From Limnohabitans sp. 63ED37-2 (GTDB lineage Bacteria > Pseudomonadota > Gammaproteobacteria > Burkholderiales > Burkholderiaceae_C), in assembly GCF_001412535.1 (NCBI RefSeq), contig NZ_CP011774.1, forward strand, positions 2,723,501 to 2,787,500: a stretch of 64,000 bases of DNA, in the 5' to 3' direction. The notes under the pieces were generated by a model. It was not told the origin of the DNA and ran no database searches. It saw nothing but the letters and a program-made list of their open reading frames with translations. The translations under genes and the position numbers were made by a program. This document shows positions 38,592 to 46,371 of this stretch, piece by piece. Positions within the stretch are counted from its first letter, which is position 1, and each line of letters begins with the position of its first letter.

Positions 38592-38631
38592 TGGACACAT
38601 GGCAGGGCTTGCCGCCCTGGCCATGTGTCCA
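38592..38631. repeat. long inverted repeat between the FAH gene and aroB
   Basis: TGGACACATGGC pairs with GCCATGTGTCCA and AGGGC with GCCCT, around a TTGCC loop with one bulged G: a 17-bp stem. It lies just after the FAH stop on the minus strand. There is no T-run, so it is either an RNA-stabilising hairpin or a weak terminator of the sugar-acid operon. Confidence 0.7.
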
Positions 38632-38641
38632 GACGGGTGCA

Positions 38642-39505
38642 TCAGAGTTTGAAGGCCACCACTTTTTGGGTTTGCTCACCAAGGCCATCGATGCCCAAAC
38701 GCATCACGTCGCCGCGCTTCAAGAAGACCGGTGCTGGCTTGCCGTCCACCTTGACGCCCATGCCGACGCCGGGGGGCGTGCCGGTAGTGATGATGTCGCC
38801 GGGCTCGAGCGTCATGAACTGGCTCACATAACTGACCAGCTTGGCCACACCAAAAATCATGGTCTTGGTGTTGCCGGTTTGAAAGCGCACGCCGTTCACG
38901 TCGAGCCACATGCCCAGGGCTTGCGGATTGGGGACTTCGTCGCGGGTGACCAGCCAGGGGCCCACGGGGCCAAAGGTGTCGCAGCCCTTGCCCTTGTCCC
39001 AGGTGGCGCCGCGCTCGAGTTGGTATTCGCGCTCGCTCACGTCGTTCACCACGCAATAACCGGCCACATGGTTGAGCGCGTCTTTTTGCGTGACATAACG
39101 GGCGCGTGTGCCGATGACGATGCCCAGTTCGACTTCCCAATCGGACTTTTTGGAGCCCTTGGGCAGCATCACGTCGTCGTTGGCACCCTGGATGCAAGAA
39201 ATGGCCTTGGTGAACACAATGGGTTCGGCTGGGATGGGCATGTTCGACTCAGCCGCATGGTCGGCGTAGTTCAAGCCAATGGCGATGAACTTGCTGGTGT
39301 ACGAGATGGGCGTTCCAAAACGCTTTTTGCCGCGCACCAGGGGCAGCTTGTCGGTTTTGACTTTGGCCAACTTGGCCAAGGCCTTGTCGTTCAGTTGGTC
39401 GGGCGAGATGTCTTTGACCACACCGCTCAAGTCGCGCAAGCGGCCTTCAGCGTCGATCAGACCGGGTTTCTCTTTGCCGGGTTGGCCATAACGAACGAGT
39501 TTCAT
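38642..39505 (-). CDS. fumarylacetoacetate hydrolase family protein (diketo-deoxy sugar-acid hydrolase-like)
   Basis: A 287-residue FAH-fold enzyme. AIGLNYADHAAESN and EPIVFTKAISCIQGAND are typical, metal ligands are in DWEVELGIVIG and NDVSEREYQ, and the end has ITTGTPPGVGMG. The closest described roles for this length are ureidoglycolate lyase-like enzymes and the hydrolases that split 2,4-diketo-3-deoxy-L-fuconate or -rhamnonate into pyruvate and a hydroxy acid. Its operon with a dehydratase and two SDRs supports the last role, but the exact sugar is not shown. Confidence 0.88.
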   Translation of the reverse strand: MKLVRYGQPGKEKPGLIDAEGRLRDLSGVVKDISPDQLNDKALAKLAKVKTDKLPLVRGKKRFGTPISYTSKFIAIGLNYADHAAESNMPIPAEPIVFTKAISCIQGANDDVMLPKGSKKSDWEVELGIVIGTRARYVTQKDALNHVAGYCVVNDVSEREYQLERGATWDKGKGCDTFGPVGPWLVTRDEVPNPQALGMWLDVNGVRFQTGNTKTMIFGVAKLVSYVSQFMTLEPGDIITTGTPPGVGMGVKVDGKPAPVFLKRGDVMRLGIDGLGEQTQKVVAFKL

Positions 39506-39526
39506 GGTTGCCTTTCAGTTTTCAAA

Positions 39527-40285
39527 TCAATAAGTGGAACGGCCGCCGGACAAGTCAAAGACCGCGCCGGTGGAGAAGGAACATTCTTCGGTGCTCAGCC
39601 AGGTCACCATGGCGGCGACTTCTTCGGGCTCGCCAAAGCGGGCCATCGGAATTTTGGAGAGCATGAACTGGATGTGCTCGGGCGTCATTTGATCAAAGAT
39701 CGCCGTCTTCACAGCCGCCGGGGTGACACAGTTCACGCGCACACCCGTGTCGGCCAACTCTTTGCCCAGCGATTTGGTCAGGCCAATCACCGCCGCCTTG
39801 CTCGCACTGTAAGCGCTGGCGTTGGGGTTGCCGTCTTTGCCTGCGACTGAGGCGATGTTGACGATGCGCCCGTAGTTGCGGGTCTTCATGTGGGCACTCA
39901 GTTCGCGGCAGCAATGAAACAGGCCATGCACGTTCACATCGAACACCTGCTTCCAGGCGTCCACCGGGTAGTCCCACACCTTGACGTTGGGGCCAGTGAT
40001 GCCCGCGCTGTTGACCAGCACATCGACGCCTGCCAGCGCCGTGGTTTGTGCGGTGGCGTTCACCACCGAGGCGTGGTCGGCCACATCCACCTGCACCGTG
40101 TTGACCACGGCACCCAACTGGCCTTGGCGCAGTTGTTCGGCGGCTTTGGCCATGCCTGCGGCATCGCGGTCCCAAATGGTGACGCGAGCGCCCGAGGCCA
40201 GCATGCGTTGCGCAATAGCAAAACCGAGGCCCGTGGCACCACCGGTGATGACCGCGTGGCGGCCTTTCATGTCGAGCAAGTTCAT
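39527..40285 (-). CDS. SDR-family oxidoreductase (sugar or sugar-acid dehydrogenase-like)
   Basis: A 252-residue classical short-chain dehydrogenase: NAD motif TGGATGLGFAIA, NSAGITG, catalytic Ser in NIASVAG and the YSASK motif (Tyr-x-x-x-Lys). The C terminus (VFDLSGGRSTY) is typical of SDRs acting on sugars and hydroxy acids. It is 21 bases upstream of the FAH gene and 30 bases downstream of a second SDR gene. In L-fucose and L-rhamnose non-phosphorylative pathways one SDR oxidises the sugar and another the 3-deoxy-2-keto acid. Confidence 0.88.
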   Translation of the reverse strand: MNLLDMKGRHAVITGGATGLGFAIAQRMLASGARVTIWDRDAAGMAKAAEQLRQGQLGAVVNTVQVDVADHASVVNATAQTTALAGVDVLVNSAGITGPNVKVWDYPVDAWKQVFDVNVHGLFHCCRELSAHMKTRNYGRIVNIASVAGKDGNPNASAYSASKAAVIGLTKSLGKELADTGVRVNCVTPAAVKTAIFDQMTPEHIQFMLSKIPMARFGEPEEVAAMVTWLSTEECSFSTGAVFDLSGGRSTY

Positions 40286-40315
40286 GTGTGGCTTTCAGTC
40301 ATTCAATAAAGTGGT

Positions 40316-41065
40316 TCAGATGGTCATGCCACCGTCGACCATGTAGGCATTGCCCGTGGCGAAGATGGATTCGTCGGAAGCAAGGAAAGTGACGATGGGT
40401 GCAATCTCTGCTGCCTGCGCCAAACGGCCCATGGGCTGGCGGTTGATGAAGTCCTTGCGGGCCTGCACCGGGTCTGCATAACTGTTGATGCGGTCTTGCA
40501 GCGAGGGCGTGTCCACTGTACCGGGGCAAATGCAGTTGCAACGCACCCCTTGGCGCACATAGTCAGCGGCCACGCTTTTGGTCAGACCAATCACAGCCGC
40601 TTTGCTGGTGCCATAAATGAAGCGGTTGGGCAGGCCTTTAACGCTGGAACACACGCTGGCCATGTTGATGATGCTGCCGCCGTGGCCGGTTTGCGCAAAC
40701 TGCGCGACCATTTTGGGGATGACCGCCTGGATCATCCAAAACTGGGAACGCACATTCAGGTTGAAGGCGAAGTCCCAATCTTCGTCGGTGGCCAGTTCAA
40801 TGTTGCCATTGTGCACAAAGCCTGCGCAATTGAAAACGATGTCGATGCGCGGAAGGCGGGCCACCTGGGCGGCAATGGCCGCTTTGTCAAGCACGTTCAA
40901 CACGGCGGTGTGCACATTGGCCACGCCCTCATACGACTTGAGCAGTTCGGCATTCACATCGGTTGCATAGACGGTGGCGCCTTCTGCGGCCATGGCCAGT
41001 GCTGCGGCCTGGCCAATGCCTTGGCCTGCTGCGGTGACCAGCGCAATTTTTCCTTTGAGTCTCAT
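40316..41065 (-). CDS. SDR-family oxidoreductase, 2-keto-3-deoxy-L-fuconate dehydrogenase-like
   Basis: A 249-residue short-chain dehydrogenase starting MRLKGKIALVTAAGQGIG, with NCAGFVHNG, NMASVCSSVKGLPNRFIYGTSKAAV (catalytic Ser, Tyr, Lys) and CPGTVDTPSLQDR. The SSVKGLPNRF segment and CNCICPGTVDTPSL are typical of 2-keto-3-deoxy-L-fuconate dehydrogenases and the related BDH2-like SDRs. A longer upstream frame exists but the ATG at 41065 overlaps the dehydratase stop by four bases, which supports coupling. Confidence 0.88.
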   Translation of the reverse strand: MRLKGKIALVTAAGQGIGQAAALAMAAEGATVYATDVNAELLKSYEGVANVHTAVLNVLDKAAIAAQVARLPRIDIVFNCAGFVHNGNIELATDEDWDFAFNLNVRSQFWMIQAVIPKMVAQFAQTGHGGSIINMASVCSSVKGLPNRFIYGTSKAAVIGLTKSVAADYVRQGVRCNCICPGTVDTPSLQDRINSYADPVQARKDFINRQPMGRLAQAAEIAPIVTFLASDESIFATGNAYMVDGGMTI

Positions 41066-42177
41066 GGGGTTTGGATCTCCAGATGGGTGATTTGTCTTTC
41101 GGTGATGGCCGCCCAATCCCAGGTGATGCCCAAGCCAGGGGCGTCGGGTGGGATGGCAAAGCCGTCTTGAACTTGCATGCGCGATGTGGTGATGTCGTCG
41201 AGCTGCGGAATGTATTCGACCCAAGTGGCGTTGGGCACGGCCGCGCACAGGCTGACATGCAACTCCATCAAGAAGTGCGGGCACACCGCCACGTCAAAGG
41301 TTTCGGCCAGGTGCGCTGTTTTGATCCAGGGGGTGATGCCTCCAATGCGTGACACATCGGGCTGCACGATGGAACACGCGCCTTGCTCCAGGTATTCGCG
41401 GAACTGCATCGGGTGGTACATCGACTCACCCACCGCCACGGGGACGGTGGTGTGCTCGCGCAGTTGGCGGTGGCCCGAGACATCTTCGGCGGGCAAGGGC
41501 TCTTCCATCCACGCCAGTCCCAAGCCATCAAAGGCCCGCGCCCGGCGCACGGCCTCGGCACGGTTGAAGCCCTGGTTGGCGTCGGTCATCAAGTCAAAGC
41601 CCGGCCCCACCGCGTCACGCACCGCACTCAGCCGGGCCACGTCTTCGCTCACATGCGGGCGGCCAATTTTGATCTTGGCGCCTTTGAAGCCCTGGGCTTG
41701 CGCCTCCAAAGTTTGGTCCACCAGCGCCTGAGGAGACAGGTGCAACCAACCGCCTTCGGTGGTGTAGAGCGGCACCCTCGCTTGCGCCCCGCCCAGCAAC
41801 TGCCACAGCGGCAGACTTTGGCTTTGCGCACGCCAGTCCCACAAAGCTGTGTCCACACAGGCCAGAGCCAAGCTGGTCATGGCCCCCACGGCAGTGGCGT
41901 GGGTGTGAAAAAACAAATCCTTCCAGATCGCCTCGACCAAGACCGGGTTGCGTCCGATCAAACGCGGGGCCAAGTGATCCTTGAGTAGAGCCATGACCGA
42001 AGAGCCACCCGTGCCAATGGTGTAGGCATAGCCAGTGGCCGCGATGCCGTCGCTGCAGTGCAGCGTGAGCAAAATGGTTTCCTGCGTCACAAAAGACTGG
42101 ATGGCGTCGGTGCGCAAGACCTTGGGCGGCAAGTTCACTTGCCGAAGGCTCACGCGCTCAATGGTGACTGGGGTCAT
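41062..42177 (-). CDS. enolase-superfamily (mandelate racemase subgroup) sugar-acid dehydratase
   Basis: A 371-residue enzyme with all mandelate-racemase-subgroup residues: Lys168-x-Lys170 (AKIKIG), metal ligands Asp199 (DANQ), Glu225 (EEP) and Glu251 (GES), Asp274 (QPDVSRIGG) and catalytic His301 (PHFLME). GGWLHLS and ALWDWRAQ resemble L-talarate/galactarate dehydratase, while the neighbouring SDR and FAH genes fit L-fuconate or L-rhamnonate dehydratase. The substrate is therefore unresolved. It is the first gene of the minus-strand operon and is divergent from the GntR regulator gene. Confidence 0.88.
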   Translation of the reverse strand: MTPVTIERVSLRQVNLPPKVLRTDAIQSFVTQETILLTLHCSDGIAATGYAYTIGTGGSSVMALLKDHLAPRLIGRNPVLVEAIWKDLFFHTHATAVGAMTSLALACVDTALWDWRAQSQSLPLWQLLGGAQARVPLYTTEGGWLHLSPQALVDQTLEAQAQGFKGAKIKIGRPHVSEDVARLSAVRDAVGPGFDLMTDANQGFNRAEAVRRARAFDGLGLAWMEEPLPAEDVSGHRQLREHTTVPVAVGESMYHPMQFREYLEQGACSIVQPDVSRIGGITPWIKTAHLAETFDVAVCPHFLMELHVSLCAAVPNATWVEYIPQLDDITTSRMQVQDGFAIPPDAPGLGITWDWAAITERQITHLEIQTP

Positions 42178-42358
42178 GTGGGGCAACAGGGGTGATGAAA
42201 TAAACCAAAAAAACAGGAACAGGCGCCACGGGCAACTCCCAAGCCTTCAGGGCTTTGCAGCATGCGACACAGGCGCTGCGCCACACGTCGTTTGCGTGAC
42301 AGCCGCCATGCGGGTTTGTGCGGAGTTGCATTGCCTTTTGAACATGTGATGATTCTGC

Positions 42359-42375
42359 AACTGGTCTGACCACTT
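42359..42375. promoter_or_regulatory. candidate GntR (FadR-type) operator
   Basis: AACTGGTCTGACCACTT is a near-perfect palindrome around TGGTC-T-GACCA, the consensus core for FadR-subfamily regulators. It is 31 bases upstream of the gntR-type start codon, in the 229-base divergent gap shared with the dehydratase operon. Autoregulation and control of both operons are inferred. Confidence 0.7.
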
Positions 42376-42406
42376 GTCCAATTCACGTTATCCCTGATCA
42401 CCCCTC

Positions 42407-43135
42407 ATGCCCTTGCAAACCGTGGCCCCGCAGCGCCTGTACCGCCAGATTGCCGATCAAATTCGGCTTCTGATGGTGTCGGGCGAGTTCGCATTGGGCT
42501 CACGTCTACCCGCCGAACGCGACTTGGCCGCGCAACTGGGCGTGAGCCGCCCTTCGGTGCGCGAAGCCCTGATCGCACTCGAGGTCGAAGGCATGATCGA
42601 GGTGCGCACCGGCTCGGGCATTTACGTACAGCGCACGGAGCAGCCCGGCAAATCATCCGCCCCAGCTGCAGCCGATGACAACACCCCTGCAGACTGGGGC
42701 CCGCTGGAGGTCATGAGTGCCCGCTTGTTGGTCGAGGCCGAAGTGGCTGCTTTGGCCGCCACCCACGCCCAAAAATCCGACCTCAAAGCCATCAAAGCCG
42801 GCTTGCAACAAATGAAGCTCGAAGCCGCCCGCGACCAGGTGCCACGCGAGGGCGACGAAGCCTTTCACGAAGCCATTGCCCAGGCTTGTGGCAACAGTGT
42901 TTTACTCGACACCGTGCAACGCTATTGGCAAGCACGCAACGGCCCCCTGTTCGAGCGGCTGGGCGACTATTTTGAACACCCCGAATCTTGGCAGGCGGCC
43001 ATTGGCGAGCACCAGCAGGTGCTGCTGGCCATCGAGGCACACGACCCCAGCGCCGCCCGCAAGACCATGCAAAAACACCTGAGACAAGCCTACAAAAGAT
43101 ACAGCGCGAGCTGGCGCCGCGCCCCTGCCCGTTAG
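42407..43135 (+). CDS. GntR-family (FadR subfamily) transcriptional regulator
   Basis: A 242-residue regulator. The N-terminal winged helix has LYRQIADQIRLLMVSGEFALGSRLPAERDLAAQLGVSRPSVREALIALE, then GIYVQR; the C-terminal all-helical FCD domain has LLVEAEVAALAA, DEAFHEAIAQACGN and the metal-site histidines including the late EHQQVLLAIEAHD. UxuR/ExuR and similar FadR-type proteins sense sugar acids, which fits the surrounding genes. It is divergent from the dehydratase operon and precedes the TRAP genes by about 75 bases. Confidence 0.92.
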   Translation: MPLQTVAPQRLYRQIADQIRLLMVSGEFALGSRLPAERDLAAQLGVSRPSVREALIALEVEGMIEVRTGSGIYVQRTEQPGKSSAPAAADDNTPADWGPLEVMSARLLVEAEVAALAATHAQKSDLKAIKAGLQQMKLEAARDQVPREGDEAFHEAIAQACGNSVLLDTVQRYWQARNGPLFERLGDYFEHPESWQAAIGEHQQVLLAIEAHDPSAARKTMQKHLRQAYKRYSASWRRAPAR

Positions 43136-43212
43136 CCCACCCGTCAAATGGTCGGTTATAGGCATGCATTTTTCCCGCGTCAGCATTTTTTTATACCAAC
43201 GAGGAGACTTTG

Positions 43213-44208
43213 ATGAGCAAACGATTGACCTTGAAGACCCTGGCCACCGTCGGCGCTTTTGCCGTGGGCGCCATGACCGTGCTCGGCAGCACTGCGGTGC
43301 AGGCCCAGCAAAAACTCAAGTGGGCCCACGTCTACGAGACCTCTGAGCCCTACCACACCGAATCGGTGTGGGCGGCCGAAGAAATCAAAAAACGCAGCAA
43401 CGGCAAGTTCGACATCCAGGTCTTCCCTGCCTCTACCCTGGGCAAAGAAACCGACATCAACCAAGGCCTGACCCTGGGCACGGTGGACATGATCATCAGC
43501 GGCCCCTCTTTTGCGGCCCGCACCTACCCCCGCTTTGGCATTGCCTACTACCCCTTCATCTTCCGCGATGGCGACCACCTGATTGCTTACTCCAAGAGCC
43601 CCGTTTTCCAGGAAATGGTGTCCGAGTTCCGGGCCAAGACGGGCATCCAAGTCACGGCATACACCTACTATGGCGCTCGCCACACCACCGCACAAAAAGC
43701 CTTCACCAACTGCGCTGGCATGAAGGGCATAAAGATCCGAGTGCCCGACGTGCCCGCCTACCGCGCCACGCCTGAGGCCTGCGGCGCCAACCCCACCCCG
43801 ATTGCTTTTGCCGAAGTGTATTTGGCCCTGCAAAACGGCACTGTGGAAGCCCAAGAGAATCCATTGACCACCATCGAAGCCAAGAAGTTCTTTGAAGTGC
43901 AAAAGGCGATCATGCTGACCGGCCACATCGTGGACGGCTTGACCACACAAATTGCGCCGCACGTCTGGAACAAGCTCAGCGATGCCGAGAAGAAGATGTT
44001 CACCGAAGTGACGCAAGAAGCCGCTGTGCGAGCCACCGCCAAGATCAAGGCCCGCGAAGCCGAGTTGGTGGACGAGTTCAAGAAAAAAGGCCTGCAAATC
44101 GTGCAGGTGGACCGCAAGTCGTTCCAAGACGCTGTGCTGAAAAACAAGCCCCTGACCTCCATGGGTTTCACACAGTCTGACTTCGACAAGATCCAAGCGG
44201 CCAAGTAA
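43213..44208 (+). CDS. TRAP transporter substrate-binding protein, DctP family
   Basis: Periplasmic receptor of a TRAP transporter, 331 residues. The signal peptide ends AVQAQQ; the mature protein has WAHVYETSEPYHTESVWAAEEIKKRSNGKFDIQVFP, the ligand arginine in GIKIRVPDVPAYR, and ENPLTTIEAKKFFEVQK. A strong GAGGAG ribosome site precedes the ATG at 43213. An imperfect copy of the operator half (TGGTCGG) occurs about 60 bases upstream. Ligand is probably a sugar acid given the catabolic neighbours. Confidence 0.94.
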   Translation: MSKRLTLKTLATVGAFAVGAMTVLGSTAVQAQQKLKWAHVYETSEPYHTESVWAAEEIKKRSNGKFDIQVFPASTLGKETDINQGLTLGTVDMIISGPSFAARTYPRFGIAYYPFIFRDGDHLIAYSKSPVFQEMVSEFRAKTGIQVTAYTYYGARHTTAQKAFTNCAGMKGIKIRVPDVPAYRATPEACGANPTPIAFAEVYLALQNGTVEAQENPLTTIEAKKFFEVQKAIMLTGHIVDGLTTQIAPHVWNKLSDAEKKMFTEVTQEAAVRATAKIKAREAELVDEFKKKGLQIVQVDRKSFQDAVLKNKPLTSMGFTQSDFDKIQAAK

Positions 44209-44267
44209 GGCGCTCGCCCGTCAGGTTTTGTGCCAATGGCACTGGCCTGACGCTTTGGCCAAGCTTT

Positions 44268-44296
44268 GCAGACCGAACTCACTGAGTTCGGTCTGC
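44268..44296 (+). repeat. strong hairpin between dctP and dctQ
   Basis: GCAGACCGAACTC and GAGTTCGGTCTGC are perfect 13-bp arms with a three-base loop ACT. A second weaker pair (CGTCAGG/CCTGACG) lies just upstream. With no T-run it is probably an mRNA 3'-end stabiliser that raises binding-protein output over the membrane subunits, as seen in many transporter operons. Confidence 0.75.
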
Positions 44297-44331
44297 TCAT
44301 GCGGCCAAGTTTTCGATCTCTAGGACAACCC

Positions 44332-44907
44332 ATGAGCAACCTCCCCGACCTCGATGCCATGCCCAAAGTCATGGGTGAAGATGGCCAGTTTCACGCCACC
44401 GACGACGACGTCGATCTGTCGGGCACACCCATCGAAGCTTGGGTGGCTCTGGCTTTCTTTTGGGCATTGGGCCTGACGGTTTTTTACCAATTTTTCACGC
44501 GCTATGTCTTGAACGACTCGGCCTCTTGGACCGAAGAGATTGCGCGTTATTTGCTCATTGCCACCGTCTTCACCGGTGCCACCATCGGCGTGGCCAAAAA
44601 CAACCACATTCAAGTGGACTTTTTCTTTCGCTTCATGCCCGACTGGATGGGCCGCGCCATGGGCCTAGTGGTCGATGTGATGCGTACCGCCTTCTTTGCG
44701 GCCGCCACATTCCTCACTGGCCAAATGATGCAAAAGCTGGGCAGCTACAAGATGACCATCATCGACTTGCCCATGAATTTGGTTTATGGCGTGGTGATGG
44801 CCGGTTTTGCCGCCATGTGCTTGCGCTCCATCTGGGTGGCCAAGGTGCATTGGCAACGCGGCTACACCGTGCTGCAACGCCCCGAATCCGAAATGACCGA
44901 CCGCTGA
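44332..44907 (+). CDS. TRAP transporter small membrane subunit, DctQ family
   Basis: A 191-residue protein with four hydrophobic segments. SWTEEIARYLLIATVFTGATIGVAKNNHIQVDFF is the DctQ signature. The ATG at 44332 is used because an upstream TTG would start inside the strong hairpin. An N-terminal extension of about 40 charged residues precedes the first membrane helix. Confidence 0.92.
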   Translation: MSNLPDLDAMPKVMGEDGQFHATDDDVDLSGTPIEAWVALAFFWALGLTVFYQFFTRYVLNDSASWTEEIARYLLIATVFTGATIGVAKNNHIQVDFFFRFMPDWMGRAMGLVVDVMRTAFFAAATFLTGQMMQKLGSYKMTIIDLPMNLVYGVVMAGFAAMCLRSIWVAKVHWQRGYTVLQRPESEMTDR

Positions 44908-44931
44908 AACCGCCTCTCCTGAAAGTTTTCC

Positions 44932-46326
44932 ATGCTGAAAATCATTTTTCTCTTTCTCATGAGTGGCGGCATCCCGGTGGCCATTGCCATGGCCGGCGCG
45001 TCGCTGATCTACCTCTTGTTTGCCGAAAGCTCGCCCCCCTTTGTGGTCATCCACCGCATGGTCTCAGGCATCGACAGCTTTCCGCTCTTGGCCGTGCCTT
45101 TCTTCATTCTGGCCGGCAACCTGATGAACAACGCGGGCATCACCAACCGCATCTACAACTACGCGCTGGCCTTGGTGGGCTGGCTCAAGGGCGGCTTGGG
45201 CCACGTCAACGTGGTGGGCTCGGTCGTGTTTGCGGGGATGAGCGGCACGGCCATTGCCGACGCGGCGGGCCTGGGCACCATCGAGATCAAGGCCATGAAA
45301 GACCATGGCTACAGCACCGAATTTGCCGTAGGCGTCACCGCTGCTTCGGCCACGCTGGGCCCCATCATTCCACCCAGCTTGCCCTTTGTGATCTACGGCA
45401 TGATGGCCAACGTCTCGGTGGGCGCCTTGTTCCTCGCGGGCATCTTGCCCGGCATCTTCATGGCGCTGCTCATGATGCTGACGGTCGCCTATTTCGCCCA
45501 CAAAAACGGCTGGGGCGCCGATGTGAAATTCGAGTGGCCCAAAGTCATCAAGGCCTTGGCCGAAACCGCTGTGGTGGTGGGCTGGCCGCTGGCCATTTGG
45601 TGGCTGGTCACAGCCATGGGTACACCGCCGCAACTCACGGTGTTTGTCGCCCTGATCGTTTTGTTCGCCGCCGACAAGTTTTTCAACTTTCAGGCCGTCT
45701 TGCCCATCATGACCCCTGTGATCCTGATTGGCGGCATGACCACCGGCGTGTTCACCCCCACCGAAGGCGCGATTGCGGCCTGCGTCTGGGCCATTGCATT
45801 GGGCTTCTTTTGGTACCGCACACTCAACTTCAAGATGTTCGTGAAGATCTGCCTGGACACGGTGGAAACCACCGCCACGGTGCTGTTCATCGTGGCCGCA
45901 GCCAGCATTTTTGGCTGGATGCTGACGGCCACAGGCGTGACCACCGCCATCTCCGCATGGGTACTGGGCTTCACCCAAGAGCCTTGGGTGTTTTTGCTGC
46001 TGGCCAACGCCTTGATGCTGTTTGTGGGTTGCTTCCTTGAACCTACCGCTGCGATCACCATCCTGGTGCCGATTTTGGTGCCGATTTGCCAACAGCTGGG
46101 CATTGACCTGGTGCATTTCGGTCTGATCATGGTGCTCAACCTGATGATCGGTTTGCTCCACCCACCCATGGGCATGGTGCTGTTTGTGCTGGCGCGTGTG
46201 GCCAAGCTCAGTGTGGAGCGCACCACCATGGCCATCTTGCCTTGGCTGTTCCCCTTGTTGGGCAGCTTGGCGGTCATCACCTACATGCCCAGCTTGGTGC
46301 TGTGGTTGCCCAAGCAGTTTTATTGA
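44932..46326 (+). CDS. TRAP transporter large permease subunit, DctM family
   Basis: A 464-residue protein with 11 to 12 hydrophobic segments, the pore-forming sodium-dependent subunit. Signature regions are PLLAVPFFILAGNLMNNAGIT, FAGMSGTAIADAAGLGTIEIKAM and GVTAASATLGPIIPPSLPFVIYG; the C terminus holds NLMIGLLHPPMGMVLFV. It follows dctQ by 24 bases and is followed by an intrinsic terminator. Confidence 0.95.
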   Translation: MLKIIFLFLMSGGIPVAIAMAGASLIYLLFAESSPPFVVIHRMVSGIDSFPLLAVPFFILAGNLMNNAGITNRIYNYALALVGWLKGGLGHVNVVGSVVFAGMSGTAIADAAGLGTIEIKAMKDHGYSTEFAVGVTAASATLGPIIPPSLPFVIYGMMANVSVGALFLAGILPGIFMALLMMLTVAYFAHKNGWGADVKFEWPKVIKALAETAVVVGWPLAIWWLVTAMGTPPQLTVFVALIVLFAADKFFNFQAVLPIMTPVILIGGMTTGVFTPTEGAIAACVWAIALGFFWYRTLNFKMFVKICLDTVETTATVLFIVAAASIFGWMLTATGVTTAISAWVLGFTQEPWVFLLLANALMLFVGCFLEPTAAITILVPILVPICQQLGIDLVHFGLIMVLNLMIGLLHPPMGMVLFVLARVAKLSVERTTMAILPWLFPLLGSLAVITYMPSLVLWLPKQFY

Positions 46327-46330
46327 ATCC

Positions 46331-46357
46331 ACGGGGCTGTGTTTTGGCCCCGTTTTT
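46331..46357 (+). terminator. intrinsic terminator after dctM
   Basis: ACGGGGC - TGTGTTTTG - GCCCCGT followed by TTTTT. It would stop or attenuate transcripts leaving the TRAP genes before the altronate-type dehydratase gene. Confidence 0.75.
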
Positions 46358-46371
46358 AAACGAAGCTCAAC

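Noticed and set aside
38592..38631. Strong intrinsic terminator after the FAH gene
   Set aside because: The stem is long but has no T-run on the transcribed side, so it is listed as an inverted repeat only.
44266..44331. TTG start for dctQ 22 codons upstream
   Set aside because: It would lie within the strong 13-bp hairpin, and the added residues do not resemble DctQ.
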